Below are positions 19,007 to 27,643 of a stretch of DNA of 64,000 bases, one piece after another. Source of the stretch: Schlesneria paludicola DSM 18645 (GTDB lineage Bacteria; Planctomycetota; Planctomycetia; Planctomycetales; Planctomycetaceae); assembly GCA_945862235.1 (NCBI GenBank), contig CAMAYU010000001.1:78100-142099 (forward strand), in the 5' to 3' direction. Numbering within the stretch: position 1 is the stretch's first letter; each line of letters begins with the position of its first letter. The notes below the pieces were generated by a model. The model was not told where the DNA came from. It was given only the letters and a program-made list of their open reading frames with translations, and ran no database searches. The translations under genes and the position numbers were made by a program.

Positions 19007-20815
19007 TCACTGCTGCTTCCCGATGACCGTCAGCCACAAGGAGTCGAAGCAGGCGTTCAACTGAAGCGGCGTGCGGACGAGTCGTTGGATCGTCGCAGGT
19101 TGGCTGGCAGTTCCTTTGAGGCGGAGGCGTCCTGAGAATGCGGGGCCGGTGGTGGTGAGGCTGAGCGTGACTTTGGTCGCCGTCGCGCCGGTCGGTTCTG
19201 AGATGACGGCGGCGGCGGTGACGCCGGGCGGGAGATCGACCGCTTCGATGGTGATCGGTCCCACGGTCACGCCGGGCGGTGCGCGACGGACGACGTTGAT
19301 GACGAACTCGGTCGGCTTATCGGGGTTGATGATCAGCGCATCGGCGGCGGCGGTCAGTTCGAAGTCGGGCTCTTCCAGTCGCGCGGTGAGCCGAAAGAAA
19401 CTGCGGTTGCTGCCGCGGTTGTGTCGGTCGCGCACGGTGAGTTGATAGTCGCCGTCTTGTGAGGCGGCGTGAGTCAGCACGACGGCTCGCATCGGAGTCG
19501 TGTCGTTGACGTTCAGCACCACACTGCCAGCGGGGTCGGTCAGCCGCAGCATGGGGTCGAGGTTGAAGTCGAGGCTGCGGGCTTCGACCGAGGCGACGAG
19601 TTGCTGTCCCTTCTTCAACGGGATGCGCACGGTGGCCGTCTCGCGCGGCTTTGGCAATCGGCCCGTGATGGAACTCGGGGGAGTGATCACGGTCAGGTTG
19701 TTGGGATCGAGAGACGCGATCTCGGGGACGATCGCATGGGGGACCAAGCGGACGCGAGCGGACCCGGCGATGTCGGGCGCGACGACGAATCCCAGCCGCG
19801 CGTTGTCCACGATCCTCAGATCGCCGCGCGTCTCCAGCTCGACGAGATCGGTGTGCTGCGGTCCACCAAACGGGACGACGAGTCGCTTGGCGTCGGGAGG
19901 AAGATTCCAGCCGAACAGCTCCACCTGTCCCAAGCCCGCCGCTGCCGTCGGATCGCCGAGTGAGACACTGAGCGGAACGGCGTGCGTGACGAACGGGCCG
20001 GTCGTGAGTGTCAGTCGGTAGATGTAGTTCGCCGCGCCGTGGAACGCGATCGACGAATCGGGGGCCGAGGGAAACGCGAAGACGCGTACGATGTGCGGCC
20101 CCGGTTTGGTCGCTGTGAAGATCAGACGCGGATCGAGATCAACGGCGTCGTGGTTCTCGGCTAAGACGAATCCGTCGGGCGTGACCACTTGCAAGATCGC
20201 GTCCATCGGCGAGCCAAGTTTGGCGTGAGCATCGAGCGATGCGACCAGCGTTTGCCCGATGGCGAGTGTCACGTGAAAGCCATCGACATCACCGAAGGCC
20301 GATAACGTCCCGTTGATCGTGACGGGCAGCTCGGCAACGGCTTGAGCTTTCGTCGGCGCGTTGTTCGGCTCGACCTCTTCGATCTCTTTGACGTTGCCGA
20401 TCAGAAACGGGACGGCGGCTGAAGCTCCCTCGGTGTTGAAGAGCCGGAACCAGACACGATCGGCAGCGAGGTCCGCCGGGATCGTGACCTCCAGTTTGTT
20501 GGCCTCGGTCCCGACGACAACATCGACGCCGGGAGCCGTCACGCTGACCGGCCACATCGCCGCGTTGCCCGCGCACGTCACCGTCACCTTCGTCCCGCGC
20601 TGGCCTCCCGCCGGAAAGAGATGCGTGAGCGCGGGAGCAGCGGCGTGTGCGAAGTCCGGCAGCATGGCAATGGCAAATGCCAGCGCGAGGAAGCGGGTCC
20701 GCAGCCTGTAGGATGGGCACTCCTGCCCGTCCGATTTTGGCTTTGAAGAGCGGACGGGCAGGAGTGCCCATCCTACAGACGCTTTCGTGAGGTTCTTCAT
20801 CGAGTGCGACCTCAT
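19007..20815 (-). CDS. Exported PPC-domain protein with a palindrome in its N-terminus
   Basis: A 602-residue exported protein, third gene of the DUF1549/DUF1501 operon. The mature part opens PALTHLFPAGGQRGTKVTV, a planctomycetal Ig-like start. A pre-peptidase C-terminal (PPC) domain follows around VEPNNAPTKAQAVAELP and GDVDGFHVTLAIGQTLVASL. Further beta-sandwich modules fill the rest. There is no protease domain, so a surface binding role is inferred. The start at 20815 overlaps the preceding stop codon as ATGA, suggesting translational coupling. MKN at 20800 is the alternative. Between the start and the signal core (FLALAFAIAMLPDFAHA), about 24 residues are encoded by a 28-bp-arm palindrome. 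Confidence 0.82.
   Translation of the reverse strand: MRSHSMKNLTKASVGWALLPVRSSKPKSDGQECPSYRLRTRFLALAFAIAMLPDFAHAAAPALTHLFPAGGQRGTKVTVTCAGNAAMWPVSVTAPGVDVVVGTEANKLEVTIPADLAADRVWFRLFNTEGASAAVPFLIGNVKEIEEVEPNNAPTKAQAVAELPVTINGTLSAFGDVDGFHVTLAIGQTLVASLDAHAKLGSPMDAILQVVTPDGFVLAENHDAVDLDPRLIFTATKPGPHIVRVFAFPSAPDSSIAFHGAANYIYRLTLTTGPFVTHAVPLSVSLGDPTAAAGLGQVELFGWNLPPDAKRLVVPFGGPQHTDLVELETRGDLRIVDNARLGFVVAPDIAGSARVRLVPHAIVPEIASLDPNNLTVITPPSSITGRLPKPRETATVRIPLKKGQQLVASVEARSLDFNLDPMLRLTDPAGSVVLNVNDTTPMRAVVLTHAASQDGDYQLTVRDRHNRGSNRSFFRLTARLEEPDFELTAAADALIINPDKPTEFVINVVRRAPPGVTVGPITIEAVDLPPGVTAAAVISEPTGATATKVTLSLTTTGPAFSGRLRLKGTASQPATIQRLVRTPLQLNACFDSLWLTVIGKQQ
20706..20778. repeat. Perfect 28-bp-arm palindrome within a coding N-terminus
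   Basis: Arms at 20706-20733 and 20751-20778 are perfect complements (ctgtaggatgggcactcctg...). The loop is 17 bases. The element is read in frame through the n-region of the PPC protein. Related arms with the gtagg-gtggg- pattern occur at 24584-24641 and 48939-49021. Confidence 0.92.
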
Positions 20816-22146
20816 CCCATCAACTCCGCGATCGGGCGCGAGTCGCTGACGAGGTGCGTGGGGCGGCCAACAGTGTTGTAGAGCATCTTGTCGGGATTGA
20901 TGCCGAGCTTGAGATAGACCGACGAGACGAGGTTTTCGGGAGCGTAGATTTTTTCGATTGCGGTGTAGCCGTTGCGATCGGTGGCTCCGACGACTTGGCC
21001 GCCCGGCGTGCCGCAACCGGCGACGAGGATCGAGATCGCGTTGGACCAGTGGTCGCGACCGGGAGTGGTCGAACCGGGCAGCGTCGAGATGGTCGGTGTC
21101 CGCCCGAACTCGCCCATCACGATGACGAGTGTGGTTTCCAACAGGCCGCGTTGGTCGAGGTCTTCGATCAGCGTGGCGACGACGGACTCCAATTCCTGCC
21201 CCTGCTTCTTGAACGCCGGGAAGATGTTCGAGTGATGATCCCAGCCGCCGTTGTTCAGCGTGACGAACGGAACGCCCGCTTCGACGAGTCGTCTCGCAAG
21301 CAGAGCACGCTGCCCGAAGGCACTCCGTCCGTAGTTGTCGCGCACGAGCGGCGACTCGCGCTGAATCTCGAACGCGGCGAGGGCGGCAGGTGAAGTCATC
21401 AGGGAGACCGCTTGGTGAAAGTTCTCATCGACACCGAGGACCGGGTCGCCGGTCGAACGATCCTGGAATCGCAACAGGCCGTCCATTTGATTGCGAAGTT
21501 CGCGGCGAGTCATCGCGCGACCGTCGGCCACGTCCTTGGGGATTGTCACGTCGCGGACTTGAAACGCCGCGTTGTTCGGATCGTCGGCCACGACGAACGG
21601 CGCGTGACGGGCACCGAGAAAGTTGGGGCCGCCGGAGCGAGTCATGTCGGGAAGCGAGAAGTATGGCGGCAGTCCCGCTGGCGCGCCGCGCTCGGCCGAC
21701 GTGACCGATCCCATGCTGGGATGGAAGCTGACGAAGGCTCCGCAACTGACCGGGATGCGCGTCGGCGAACCGGTCGTCATGTAGTGGTTCCCCGCGCCAT
21801 GATTGTTCTGATCGTGACGCACTGAGCGGATGATCGTCAGCTTGTCGCTGATCGCCGCCAGCTTGGTCATGTTCTCGGAGAAGTTGACACCGGGAATCTT
21901 GGTCTGAATCGAGGAGAACTCACCGCGAATCTCAGCGGGCGCGTCGGGCTTGGGGTCGAACGTCTCGAAGTGACTCGGCCCGCCATCGAGCCAGACGAGG
22001 ATGCAACTCGTCTTGCGTGCGGTCTTTGGTTCGGCGTTGGTCCGCAGCCGGAGGGCATCCACAAACCCGCCGCCGAGCAACGCCCCCAGCCCCAGCTTGA
22101 GGCAGTCTCGTCGCTGGAGTCCTTCACAGTTGCGATGCGTTGTCAT
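20812..22146 (-). CDS. DUF1501 family protein with Tat-type signal
   Basis: A 444-residue member of the DUF1501 family, alkaline-phosphatase/sulfatase-fold proteins of unknown activity that are very common in planctomycetes. The N-terminus has a twin-arginine-like signal (QRRDCLKLGLGALLGGGF). Family landmarks are CILVWLDGGPSHFETFDPKP near 48-67, HDQNNHGAGNHYMTTG, a late ARRLVEAGVPFVTLNNGGWDHH and IVMGEFGRTPTI. It is second in the operon after the DUF1549/DUF1553 gene. Its stop codon overlaps the start of the PPC gene. The family usually travels with DUF1549/DUF1553 proteins, so a joint role outside the cytoplasm is inferred. Confidence 0.93.
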   Translation of the reverse strand: MTTHRNCEGLQRRDCLKLGLGALLGGGFVDALRLRTNAEPKTARKTSCILVWLDGGPSHFETFDPKPDAPAEIRGEFSSIQTKIPGVNFSENMTKLAAISDKLTIIRSVRHDQNNHGAGNHYMTTGSPTRIPVSCGAFVSFHPSMGSVTSAERGAPAGLPPYFSLPDMTRSGGPNFLGARHAPFVVADDPNNAAFQVRDVTIPKDVADGRAMTRRELRNQMDGLLRFQDRSTGDPVLGVDENFHQAVSLMTSPAALAAFEIQRESPLVRDNYGRSAFGQRALLARRLVEAGVPFVTLNNGGWDHHSNIFPAFKKQGQELESVVATLIEDLDQRGLLETTLVIVMGEFGRTPTISTLPGSTTPGRDHWSNAISILVAGCGTPGGQVVGATDRNGYTAIEKIYAPENLVSSVYLKLGINPDKMLYNTVGRPTHLVSDSRPIAELMG

Positions 22147-22185
22147 GATTTCGTCTCAAGGGAAAGTTGAGGATTGTCTAGGTTT

Positions 22186-22248
22186 GGGGTCAGGTGGTTC
22201 AAAGTTCATTTTTCGCCGCGAAAAATGAACTTTGAACCACCTGACCCC
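22186..22248. repeat. Perfect 30-bp-arm palindrome between operon genes
   Basis: Arms 22186-22215 and 22219-22248 are perfect complements (ggggtcaggtggttcaaag...) with a 3-base loop. It lies in the 128-base gap between the DUF1549/DUF1553 and DUF1501 genes, so any transcript of the operon would form a very stable hairpin there. Confidence 0.95.
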
Positions 22249-22274
22249 GGCTTTCACGCTGCGGGTTGGGGTTC

Positions 22275-24530
22275 TTAATCAACGAAGTAAAACTCGGGAG
22301 TGTTCATCAGTGCCCAGAAGAGGTCTTCGACGTTCGGGCGGCGTGATTCTTTGGCGGGGAGGATGGCGGCGGCTTTAGTCATTTCGGCCGTTGTTGGCGG
22401 ACGGCAATAGATTCTCAGAAAAACTTCTTCGACGAGTTTGTCGTTCGGCAATTCGCTGGCCGCCAATCGTGCCGGTTGTGCGGTGTCGGTCGCGAGCTTC
22501 TTGTTGAAGGCAGGCGAGTTCATCAGATGCAAGACCTGCGGCGTCGTGACATCGCTCGTTCGTTCGCACGGCGGGTCTTGGTTCGGGTCGGGGCGTCCGA
22601 AGGTGTCGAGGAACTGCGACGCCGCGCGGTGGGTCCACAGTTGAGAGGCTCGTGAACCGGGAGCCATCGCGGCGAAGTCCTCTTCCGTACCGAGGACATC
22701 GTTGACCGAGTCGAGCAACACTTCGGCGCGCAGTCGCTGGCGATAGTACCGCGAGAAGTTCTTGGTGTCGGAGATGTTTCGCTCGGACGGGTTCGAGCTG
22801 AGACCGAAGACGTGCGAGGTCATGATGCGGCGGATCAGATGCTTGATGTCGTACTTGTGCTGGCGGAAGTCGGCGGCGAGGTAGTCGAGCAGCGGTTCAT
22901 TCGACGCGGGGTTCGTCGCGCGGATGTCATCGACCGGATCGACCAAGCCTTGGCCCATCAACTCGGACCAGACGCGATTGGCCATGACCTTTGCGAAGAA
23001 GGGGTTCGATTCGCTCGTTATCCATTCGGCGAGGACTTCGCGCGGGTCGTCGTCCGGGCCGATCTTCAGCGACTGGCCGGTGAGCGTTTTCGGTTCCACG
23101 GGGAGTCCCGTGCGACCGTGATTCAACAGGCCGGCCGGCAGGTTGTAGATGATCTCTTCCGTCCCCGAGATCGGGGGCGAGATGCCACCGTGATGACCGA
23201 CGCGGGCGAAGAACGAGGCGAAGCCGTAGAAGTCGTCTTGGCTCCAGACCTCGAACGGATGGTGATGGCACTTCGCACATTCGAGCCTCACGCCGAGAAA
23301 CAGTTGGCTGACGGACGAGCCGATCTCAACGGGCGTCGGGCGATCGCGATAGAGGACCGTCGCCCCCTCGCGAAACGTGTTGCCTTGCGCCGTGACTAAC
23401 TCGCGCACGAACTGATCGTACGGCATGTTTCTGCGGAAGGCGTCTCGCAGCCAGGAGTCCAAATTCCAAACGGCTTTGACCCCGACGCGGTACGGATTGG
23501 GTCGGAGCAGGTCGGCCCATTTGTTCGCCCAGAAGTCGGCGTACTCGGGCCGTTGCAGGAGTTGATCGACGAGGAGTTGCCGCTTGTCAGAACGGTTGTC
23601 GGCGAGGAACGCCCGGGTCTCATCGGGAGTCGGCAAGCGACCGATGACTCGCAGGAACGAACGTCGGTGAAAGGTCGCGTCGCTCGTGTTTGGGGACGGG
23701 AGCATCCCCATCAGCTTGAGCTTCTTCCACACGAGAGCGTCGATCTCATTGAGTCGCGGGAGTGCGTCGTAGGCCGCGTCGGGGACGGCTCCCGGCAACG
23801 GAATCGTGATCGCGCAGACGGCAATGTGGCTCATGTAACGCGCCATGATCGCGGTCTCGCCAGGAAGCGATCCGGCTTGAACTTGTCCTTCGCCGTTGAT
23901 GGCCACGACGGCGCGATCGTTCGATTGGAAGGCGGTGCTATCAGTGACATCGCGCCGGGCTCCGTTTGAGTATTCCGCGATCGCTTTGAGCGCGAAGCTC
24001 TCCTTCGGGACGAGGCTGCGATTGGCTGGCTCGACAACAACGCGCACGATCTTGGGCGCATCGGCCGGAGTGCGCGGGGCACCGCTCAGCAACCACGCGC
24101 TGATGAGTTCATAGTGAGGCGTCCCCGGCGCGAACCTCGCTCCGCCACCATGAGGAACTTGGCCAGTCGCCTTCCGCAACAAGAGGCTCGTCGCAGGTGA
24201 CGCCGAGAAGACGCGACGGCCTCGCCCTTCATGGACCAACGCTGCGTAGTCCATGTCGGAATCAAAGCCCAGCAGCGAAAGAGCGAATCCATTCTGACCG
24301 CGCGACTTGCCGTGGCACGCCCCCGCGTTGCAGCCGAAGCGCGTGAGCAATGGCTGGATGTCGGACTCGAACGTCACGGCAGAAGATGGTTCGGCGGCTG
24401 CGATGTCTGCGGAAGGGATCGCGAACAAAGAGAAGAGGAGTGCGAAGTGCAAAGTGAGAAGTGAGAAGTGCAAAGTGCCGGACGGGCCACGTTCGGGAGC
24501 GCTCTTCAGTTTGCACTTCGCACTTTTCAC
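22275..24530 (-). CDS. Exported DUF1549/DUF1553 protein with Big-type Ig domain
   Basis: The first gene of the operon. In order: a signal peptide, an N-terminal motif FGCNAGACHGKSRGQNGF (CxxxxCH, possibly haem-binding), a bacterial Ig-like domain (about VVVEPANRSLVPKESFALKA), DUF1549 (NEIDALVWKKLKLMG onward) and DUF1553 (NPFFAKVMANRVWSELMG, LIRRIMTSHVFGLSS). This is the usual planctomycetal architecture. The molecular activity is unknown. The start is uncertain. A GTG at 24530 is used because it gives a basic n-region before the hydrophobic stretch. A TTG at 24473 or an extension to 24734 are possible. The presumed signal peptide lies in an inverted repeat (about 24437-24535). Confidence 0.85.
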   Translation of the reverse strand: MKSAKCKLKSAPERGPSGTLHFSLLTLHFALLFSLFAIPSADIAAAEPSSAVTFESDIQPLLTRFGCNAGACHGKSRGQNGFALSLLGFDSDMDYAALVHEGRGRRVFSASPATSLLLRKATGQVPHGGGARFAPGTPHYELISAWLLSGAPRTPADAPKIVRVVVEPANRSLVPKESFALKAIAEYSNGARRDVTDSTAFQSNDRAVVAINGEGQVQAGSLPGETAIMARYMSHIAVCAITIPLPGAVPDAAYDALPRLNEIDALVWKKLKLMGMLPSPNTSDATFHRRSFLRVIGRLPTPDETRAFLADNRSDKRQLLVDQLLQRPEYADFWANKWADLLRPNPYRVGVKAVWNLDSWLRDAFRRNMPYDQFVRELVTAQGNTFREGATVLYRDRPTPVEIGSSVSQLFLGVRLECAKCHHHPFEVWSQDDFYGFASFFARVGHHGGISPPISGTEEIIYNLPAGLLNHGRTGLPVEPKTLTGQSLKIGPDDDPREVLAEWITSESNPFFAKVMANRVWSELMGQGLVDPVDDIRATNPASNEPLLDYLAADFRQHKYDIKHLIRRIMTSHVFGLSSNPSERNISDTKNFSRYYRQRLRAEVLLDSVNDVLGTEEDFAAMAPGSRASQLWTHRAASQFLDTFGRPDPNQDPPCERTSDVTTPQVLHLMNSPAFNKKLATDTAQPARLAASELPNDKLVEEVFLRIYCRPPTTAEMTKAAAILPAKESRRPNVEDLFWALMNTPEFYFVD

Positions 24531-24535
24531 TTGGC
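24437..24535. repeat. Inverted repeat (gcgaagtgcaaagtg type) encoding a signal peptide
   Basis: The left part contains agtgcgaagtgcaaagtgag and tandem agaagtg units. The right part contains their complements (tttgcacttcgcacttttca). On the minus strand it reads as alternating His/Phe/Leu, which forms the hydrophobic core of the DUF1549 protein signal. Confidence 0.75.
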
Positions 24536-24583
24536 ACTCGCTTCCGAAGAGGTCGCTGGTTCGATTGTCTGAGTTCGCCAAAT

Positions 24584-24641
24584 GTAGGATGAGCTGTGCC
24601 CACCACGCGATACCGGTTGTGGTGGGCACAGCCCACCCTAC
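24584..24641. repeat. Palindrome, gtaggatgagctgtgcccacc type
   Basis: Arms 24584-24606 and 24619-24641 are 23 bases each with two mismatches. It lies upstream of the DUF1549/DUF1553 gene. Confidence 0.85.
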
Positions 24642-24976
24642 GGAAAGTCGTACAGTCGAACTCTTGACGGGCGTTTTGAGCGGAACATAGGAGCGGCATC
24701 GCACCGCTTGCGACCGGCTCGCCCGAGCACGCATCGATTCTTCCTGCCGTGTCAGCGTGCGTCAACCTCAATGAGGAAGTTGACGGCAAAGTTTGTGCGG
24801 GGGAGTTGGTCGCTGCGCCGTAGGGTAAGCGTCTTGCTTGTTCGGGTGTCGGGATCAAACCGCTCAACAGCTCAGATGGTCAGCCATGAGGCGTTCGGAG
24901 CAGGTGATGTGTAGGCCCCGTTCTGATGCTGACGGCGGTGCCTGAGGGACCAAGGCGGGCAAGTGAGCCCCGTCCC

Positions 24977-25072
24977 AGCCTATTGGGAAAACGTAGCACA
25001 GGCGGCTCGCCTGTGTTTTCCAACTAGAGATGCGAGCAGGCGAGCCGCCTACTTTACGTTTTTCAACAGGCT
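24977..25072. repeat. Palindromic element, aacaggctgttgaaaaacgtag family (D1)
   Basis: The ends read agcctattgggaaaacgtag and the complement ending tttttcaacaggct. The interior holds caggcggctcgcctg and its partner. The same ends occur at 53952-54057 and 56866-56971. Together with the repeats at 24437-24641 and a gtaagcgtcttgcttg arm near 24821, it fills most of the 580-base gap. Confidence 0.85.
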
Positions 25073-25110
25073 GTTTACCGCATGTGTGACAGAGCCGCTG
25101 GCTCGGAACA

Positions 25111-26169
25111 TCATTCGTCGAAGTAGACGAAGTGGCGGATGGCGGCGGCGATGTCGGGCTGGCAGTAATAGTGCGCCCAGACGTGGCCCAGTTCGACCAG
25201 TTGCGTGACATCGCAGTCGTCGATCCGACAATTGTGAACGCCCAGTTGTCGGCGATCGCTGTGTGTCACGCCGGTGATGGCGAGTGCTCTCGAAGAGAAC
25301 AGCCGGCGCGTCGGATAGAACAGCAGCGGGAAGTCGTGGCGATTCCGGAGATTCAACACGGCTTCCGCGCGACACAGTGTGCGGTCGAGATGTCCGCCCG
25401 GATTGAACCAATCGTGGTCGATCGCGGCGGCCGCCAACACGATTCGGACGCGATGTCGAAAATCGGGACCGTTCGCAAAACAACGTCCATCAATTTCGCC
25501 TCCGGCCATGGCGTGAGCCGTCGCGCTCACCATGCGTGCTCCGTGGCTGTGACCGATCAAACTAATCGGATGTCCCTCGGGCACCGCCGCGATCAATTGC
25601 GCGAGATAGAGGCCGTTCAACTCGGCGCGTCGTCCAAGCTTATTGACATCCAAAGTTCGGACCAGCCGGACGGAGTCATCGCTGGGCCAAGTAAAGAAGA
25701 CGATGTGCAACGGTTGGTGAGGGGCCGCTTGCCGCAGCCAGCGATACGTTTGGGCACAGTCCTGCATCATCGAGTCCCACTCGACAAAGCTGCCGTGGGC
25801 CATGAAGCAGACCGGAACGCCGGGCTGAAGTGAGGAGTACATCTCATTCAAATCAGCGGCGCGGCCGGGGCAAGGTCCGTCAAACCGATAGACCTGATAG
25901 TTGCAGGGTTGGCAACATTCGACCTGCGACTTGCAGCCGCGCGTACTGACGAGCCAGTAGTCGGGATCGCACGGGCCGCGAACAACAACGGGCTGCGGAG
26001 CGGAGGGAACGGTCGTAGGTGAAGCGGCTACCGCGAGCGACCGGGTCGACAGCGCGTCGGGAATTGGGGGCTGAGACCATGACTGGCAGGGTGCGACGAT
26101 CAGCAGCCACACCAGTGTGCAGACTGTCGTCAGCCAGGCAGGAATGCCCAGTTCTTTGCGGTTCGCCAT
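25111..26169 (-). CDS. Exported alpha/beta-hydrolase-like protein
   Basis: A 352-residue protein with an N-terminal signal or anchor (core AWLTTVCTLVWLLIVAPC). A Cys-rich segment (RGPCDPDYWLVSTRGCKSQVECCQPCNYQVYRF) precedes the hydrolase fold. The nucleophile elbow is GHSHGARMV, with Ser at the centre, preceded by strand ISLI. An upstream MAHGSF segment may supply the oxyanion region. This is the alpha/beta-hydrolase pattern seen in planctomycetal proteins of unknown substrate. The ATG at 26169 is chosen because it begins directly before the signal peptide. The Cys-rich insert suggests disulfides outside the cytoplasm. Confidence 0.78.
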   Translation of the reverse strand: MANRKELGIPAWLTTVCTLVWLLIVAPCQSWSQPPIPDALSTRSLAVAASPTTVPSAPQPVVVRGPCDPDYWLVSTRGCKSQVECCQPCNYQVYRFDGPCPGRAADLNEMYSSLQPGVPVCFMAHGSFVEWDSMMQDCAQTYRWLRQAAPHQPLHIVFFTWPSDDSVRLVRTLDVNKLGRRAELNGLYLAQLIAAVPEGHPISLIGHSHGARMVSATAHAMAGGEIDGRCFANGPDFRHRVRIVLAAAAIDHDWFNPGGHLDRTLCRAEAVLNLRNRHDFPLLFYPTRRLFSSRALAITGVTHSDRRQLGVHNCRIDDCDVTQLVELGHVWAHYYCQPDIAAAIRHFVYFDE

Positions 26170-26329
26170 GAAGCCACATTCAAAGGATGAGACGCCAGCC
26201 TTTCGCCGGCGCGGACGCAAGGGTCATGAGTGAGTGCCTTATCGGCTACCGCTCGTCGCCAGCCCGAGCGGAATTTCACCGCAGTCGCGAAACAGGCGGA
26301 TTCATCACAGCAAGCTCAAACAACACGAA

Positions 26330-26360
26330 CGCCCCTCGGAAACTAAAAATCCGAGGGGCG
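26330..26360 (-). terminator. Hairpin downstream of the OmpH-like gene
   Basis: An 11-bp perfect stem (cgcccctcgga / tccgaggggcg) with a 9-base loop, about 90 bases beyond the stop codon of the minus-strand gene ending at 26451. Read on the minus strand it is followed by a T-rich stretch. Confidence 0.6.
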
Positions 26361-26450
26361 CGGCGTGCGAGTTGAATCAGCGTGTTCAAGGATCACTGTC
26401 ACTGAAATCTATTCCAGCAACGAGGCAATTCACTTGGCAATTTCGTCGGA

Positions 26451-27110
26451 TTACTTGGTGCTTTCGTCAGCTTCCTTCGGCATCGCCGCAGCCGTTTTGG
26501 CGGGGGCGGTGGATTTGGCTGGGATCGGCGTGGGTGTTGCCGCAGTGCTCGCGGCAGTTGGGGCGGGTCGCTTGGCGAGGTACGCCTTGATCACGTCGTC
26601 GGTGATGTCAACACCGGGATCAACCGACAGCAACAAGCCTTCGTTTTTCGGAATCACGACGCTGAGGCCTCGCTTCATAGCGATCTCTTGAGCGAGCGGC
26701 TTGATTTCCGAACGGAACTTGGCGATCTGATCCTGCCGAGCTTGGCCCAGCCTGGTGCTGGCTTCGTTTTGCAGTTTTCCCAACACGTTGCCCGCATTCA
26801 GACGGAACTGCTGGAGATCCTTCTGCTGTTGGTCGGAGGGAGTCTCGCCGGCCTCCTTGACCTTGGCATCCAGTTGTGAGTTCGCGCTCATCTGGGCGCG
26901 AGCCAACTGCTGCTTGACCGAATTTTCCTGAAGTTGGAACACATTCTTCATGTCGATGTTCTTGCCGGTCTCAGCGGCAACTTTGTCCAAATCGACGACT
27001 GCGAGACCGCCTCGCGCGGACGACGCCGCAGGACTGCCCAACTGCATTCCACAGCCGGTGAGCCACACAGCGGTACCAGTCAACACGAGAGCAACGCCAA
27101 ACTTACGCAT
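26451..27110 (-). CDS. OmpH/Skp-like lipoprotein
   Basis: A 219-residue lipoprotein. The signal ends in the lipobox LTGC with lipid-modified Cys20. The mature protein opens with a short strand (GLAVVDLDKVAAETG). A long charged helix follows (about 55-150, Gln/Lys/Ala-rich, DQQQKDLQQFRLNAGNVL) and then a strand-forming stretch (LSVVIPKNEGLLLSVDPGVDITDDVI). This matches the OmpH/Skp chaperone layout, a coiled-coil tentacle on a small beta body. The tail is Ala/Thr/Pro-rich. The ATG at 27110 follows aaggag. In OmpH proteins the helix holds unfolded outer-membrane proteins. Lipid anchoring makes it a variant. No bam or lpx genes are adjacent. Confidence 0.82.
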   Translation of the reverse strand: MRKFGVALVLTGTAVWLTGCGMQLGSPAASSARGGLAVVDLDKVAAETGKNIDMKNVFQLQENSVKQQLARAQMSANSQLDAKVKEAGETPSDQQQKDLQQFRLNAGNVLGKLQNEASTRLGQARQDQIAKFRSEIKPLAQEIAMKRGLSVVIPKNEGLLLSVDPGVDITDDVIKAYLAKRPAPTAASTAATPTPIPAKSTAPAKTAAAMPKEADESTK

Positions 27111-27503
27111 CCAAAACTCCTTTTCTGGAAGGGGGGGTGACAAACGAGATGCCAGCGGCGGGAAATTAGGAGAATCGTTAAAGACCGTCCAGACCGGATT
27201 GTCCGACAAGCCGACTCACGATGATCCTTTCCACAGATTTGATCCGACTCCGGCACGAACGGCCGCGTTCATCGAATCTTTTTCTCCTCGACCTCCCACT
27301 CCGTTGCCTGCTCAATACGCAACGAATGGTCACGGGGCTGTTTTTCAAGAGGCTGTTGCCCCGTTGGTCGGTCGCTTGGCAGTCTTCTGAGCGGCCTCTA
27401 ACATACCATCCGATGCCGCAGGCTCGCGTTTGGCGGCTTGGAAACGAGTTGCGAATCACATTCTCTCACACCTCTTTGACGTAACCGACAGAAGTCCGAA
27501 TTA

Positions 27504-27582
27504 GGTGAGCCGGGCGGCGTAAGACCCCGGATTCTTAACGGCTATCTCAAGAGTCCGAGGGCTTACGCCGCCCGGCTCACCA
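27504..27582. repeat. Palindromic element, gtgagccgggcggcg family (C1)
   Basis: Arms beginning ggtgagccgggcggcgtaag and the complement ending cgcccggctcacc. The loop contains ccggattctt. Other copies are at 44784-44861 and 56351-56423. It lies 60 bases upstream of pgk. The rest of 27111-27643 holds no gene. Confidence 0.9.
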
Positions 27583-27643
27583 CTTCCGTCGGAAACGTCC
27601 TCTTTTCAATCCCCCGAAAAGCTCAACGAAAGTTCTCTCGATC

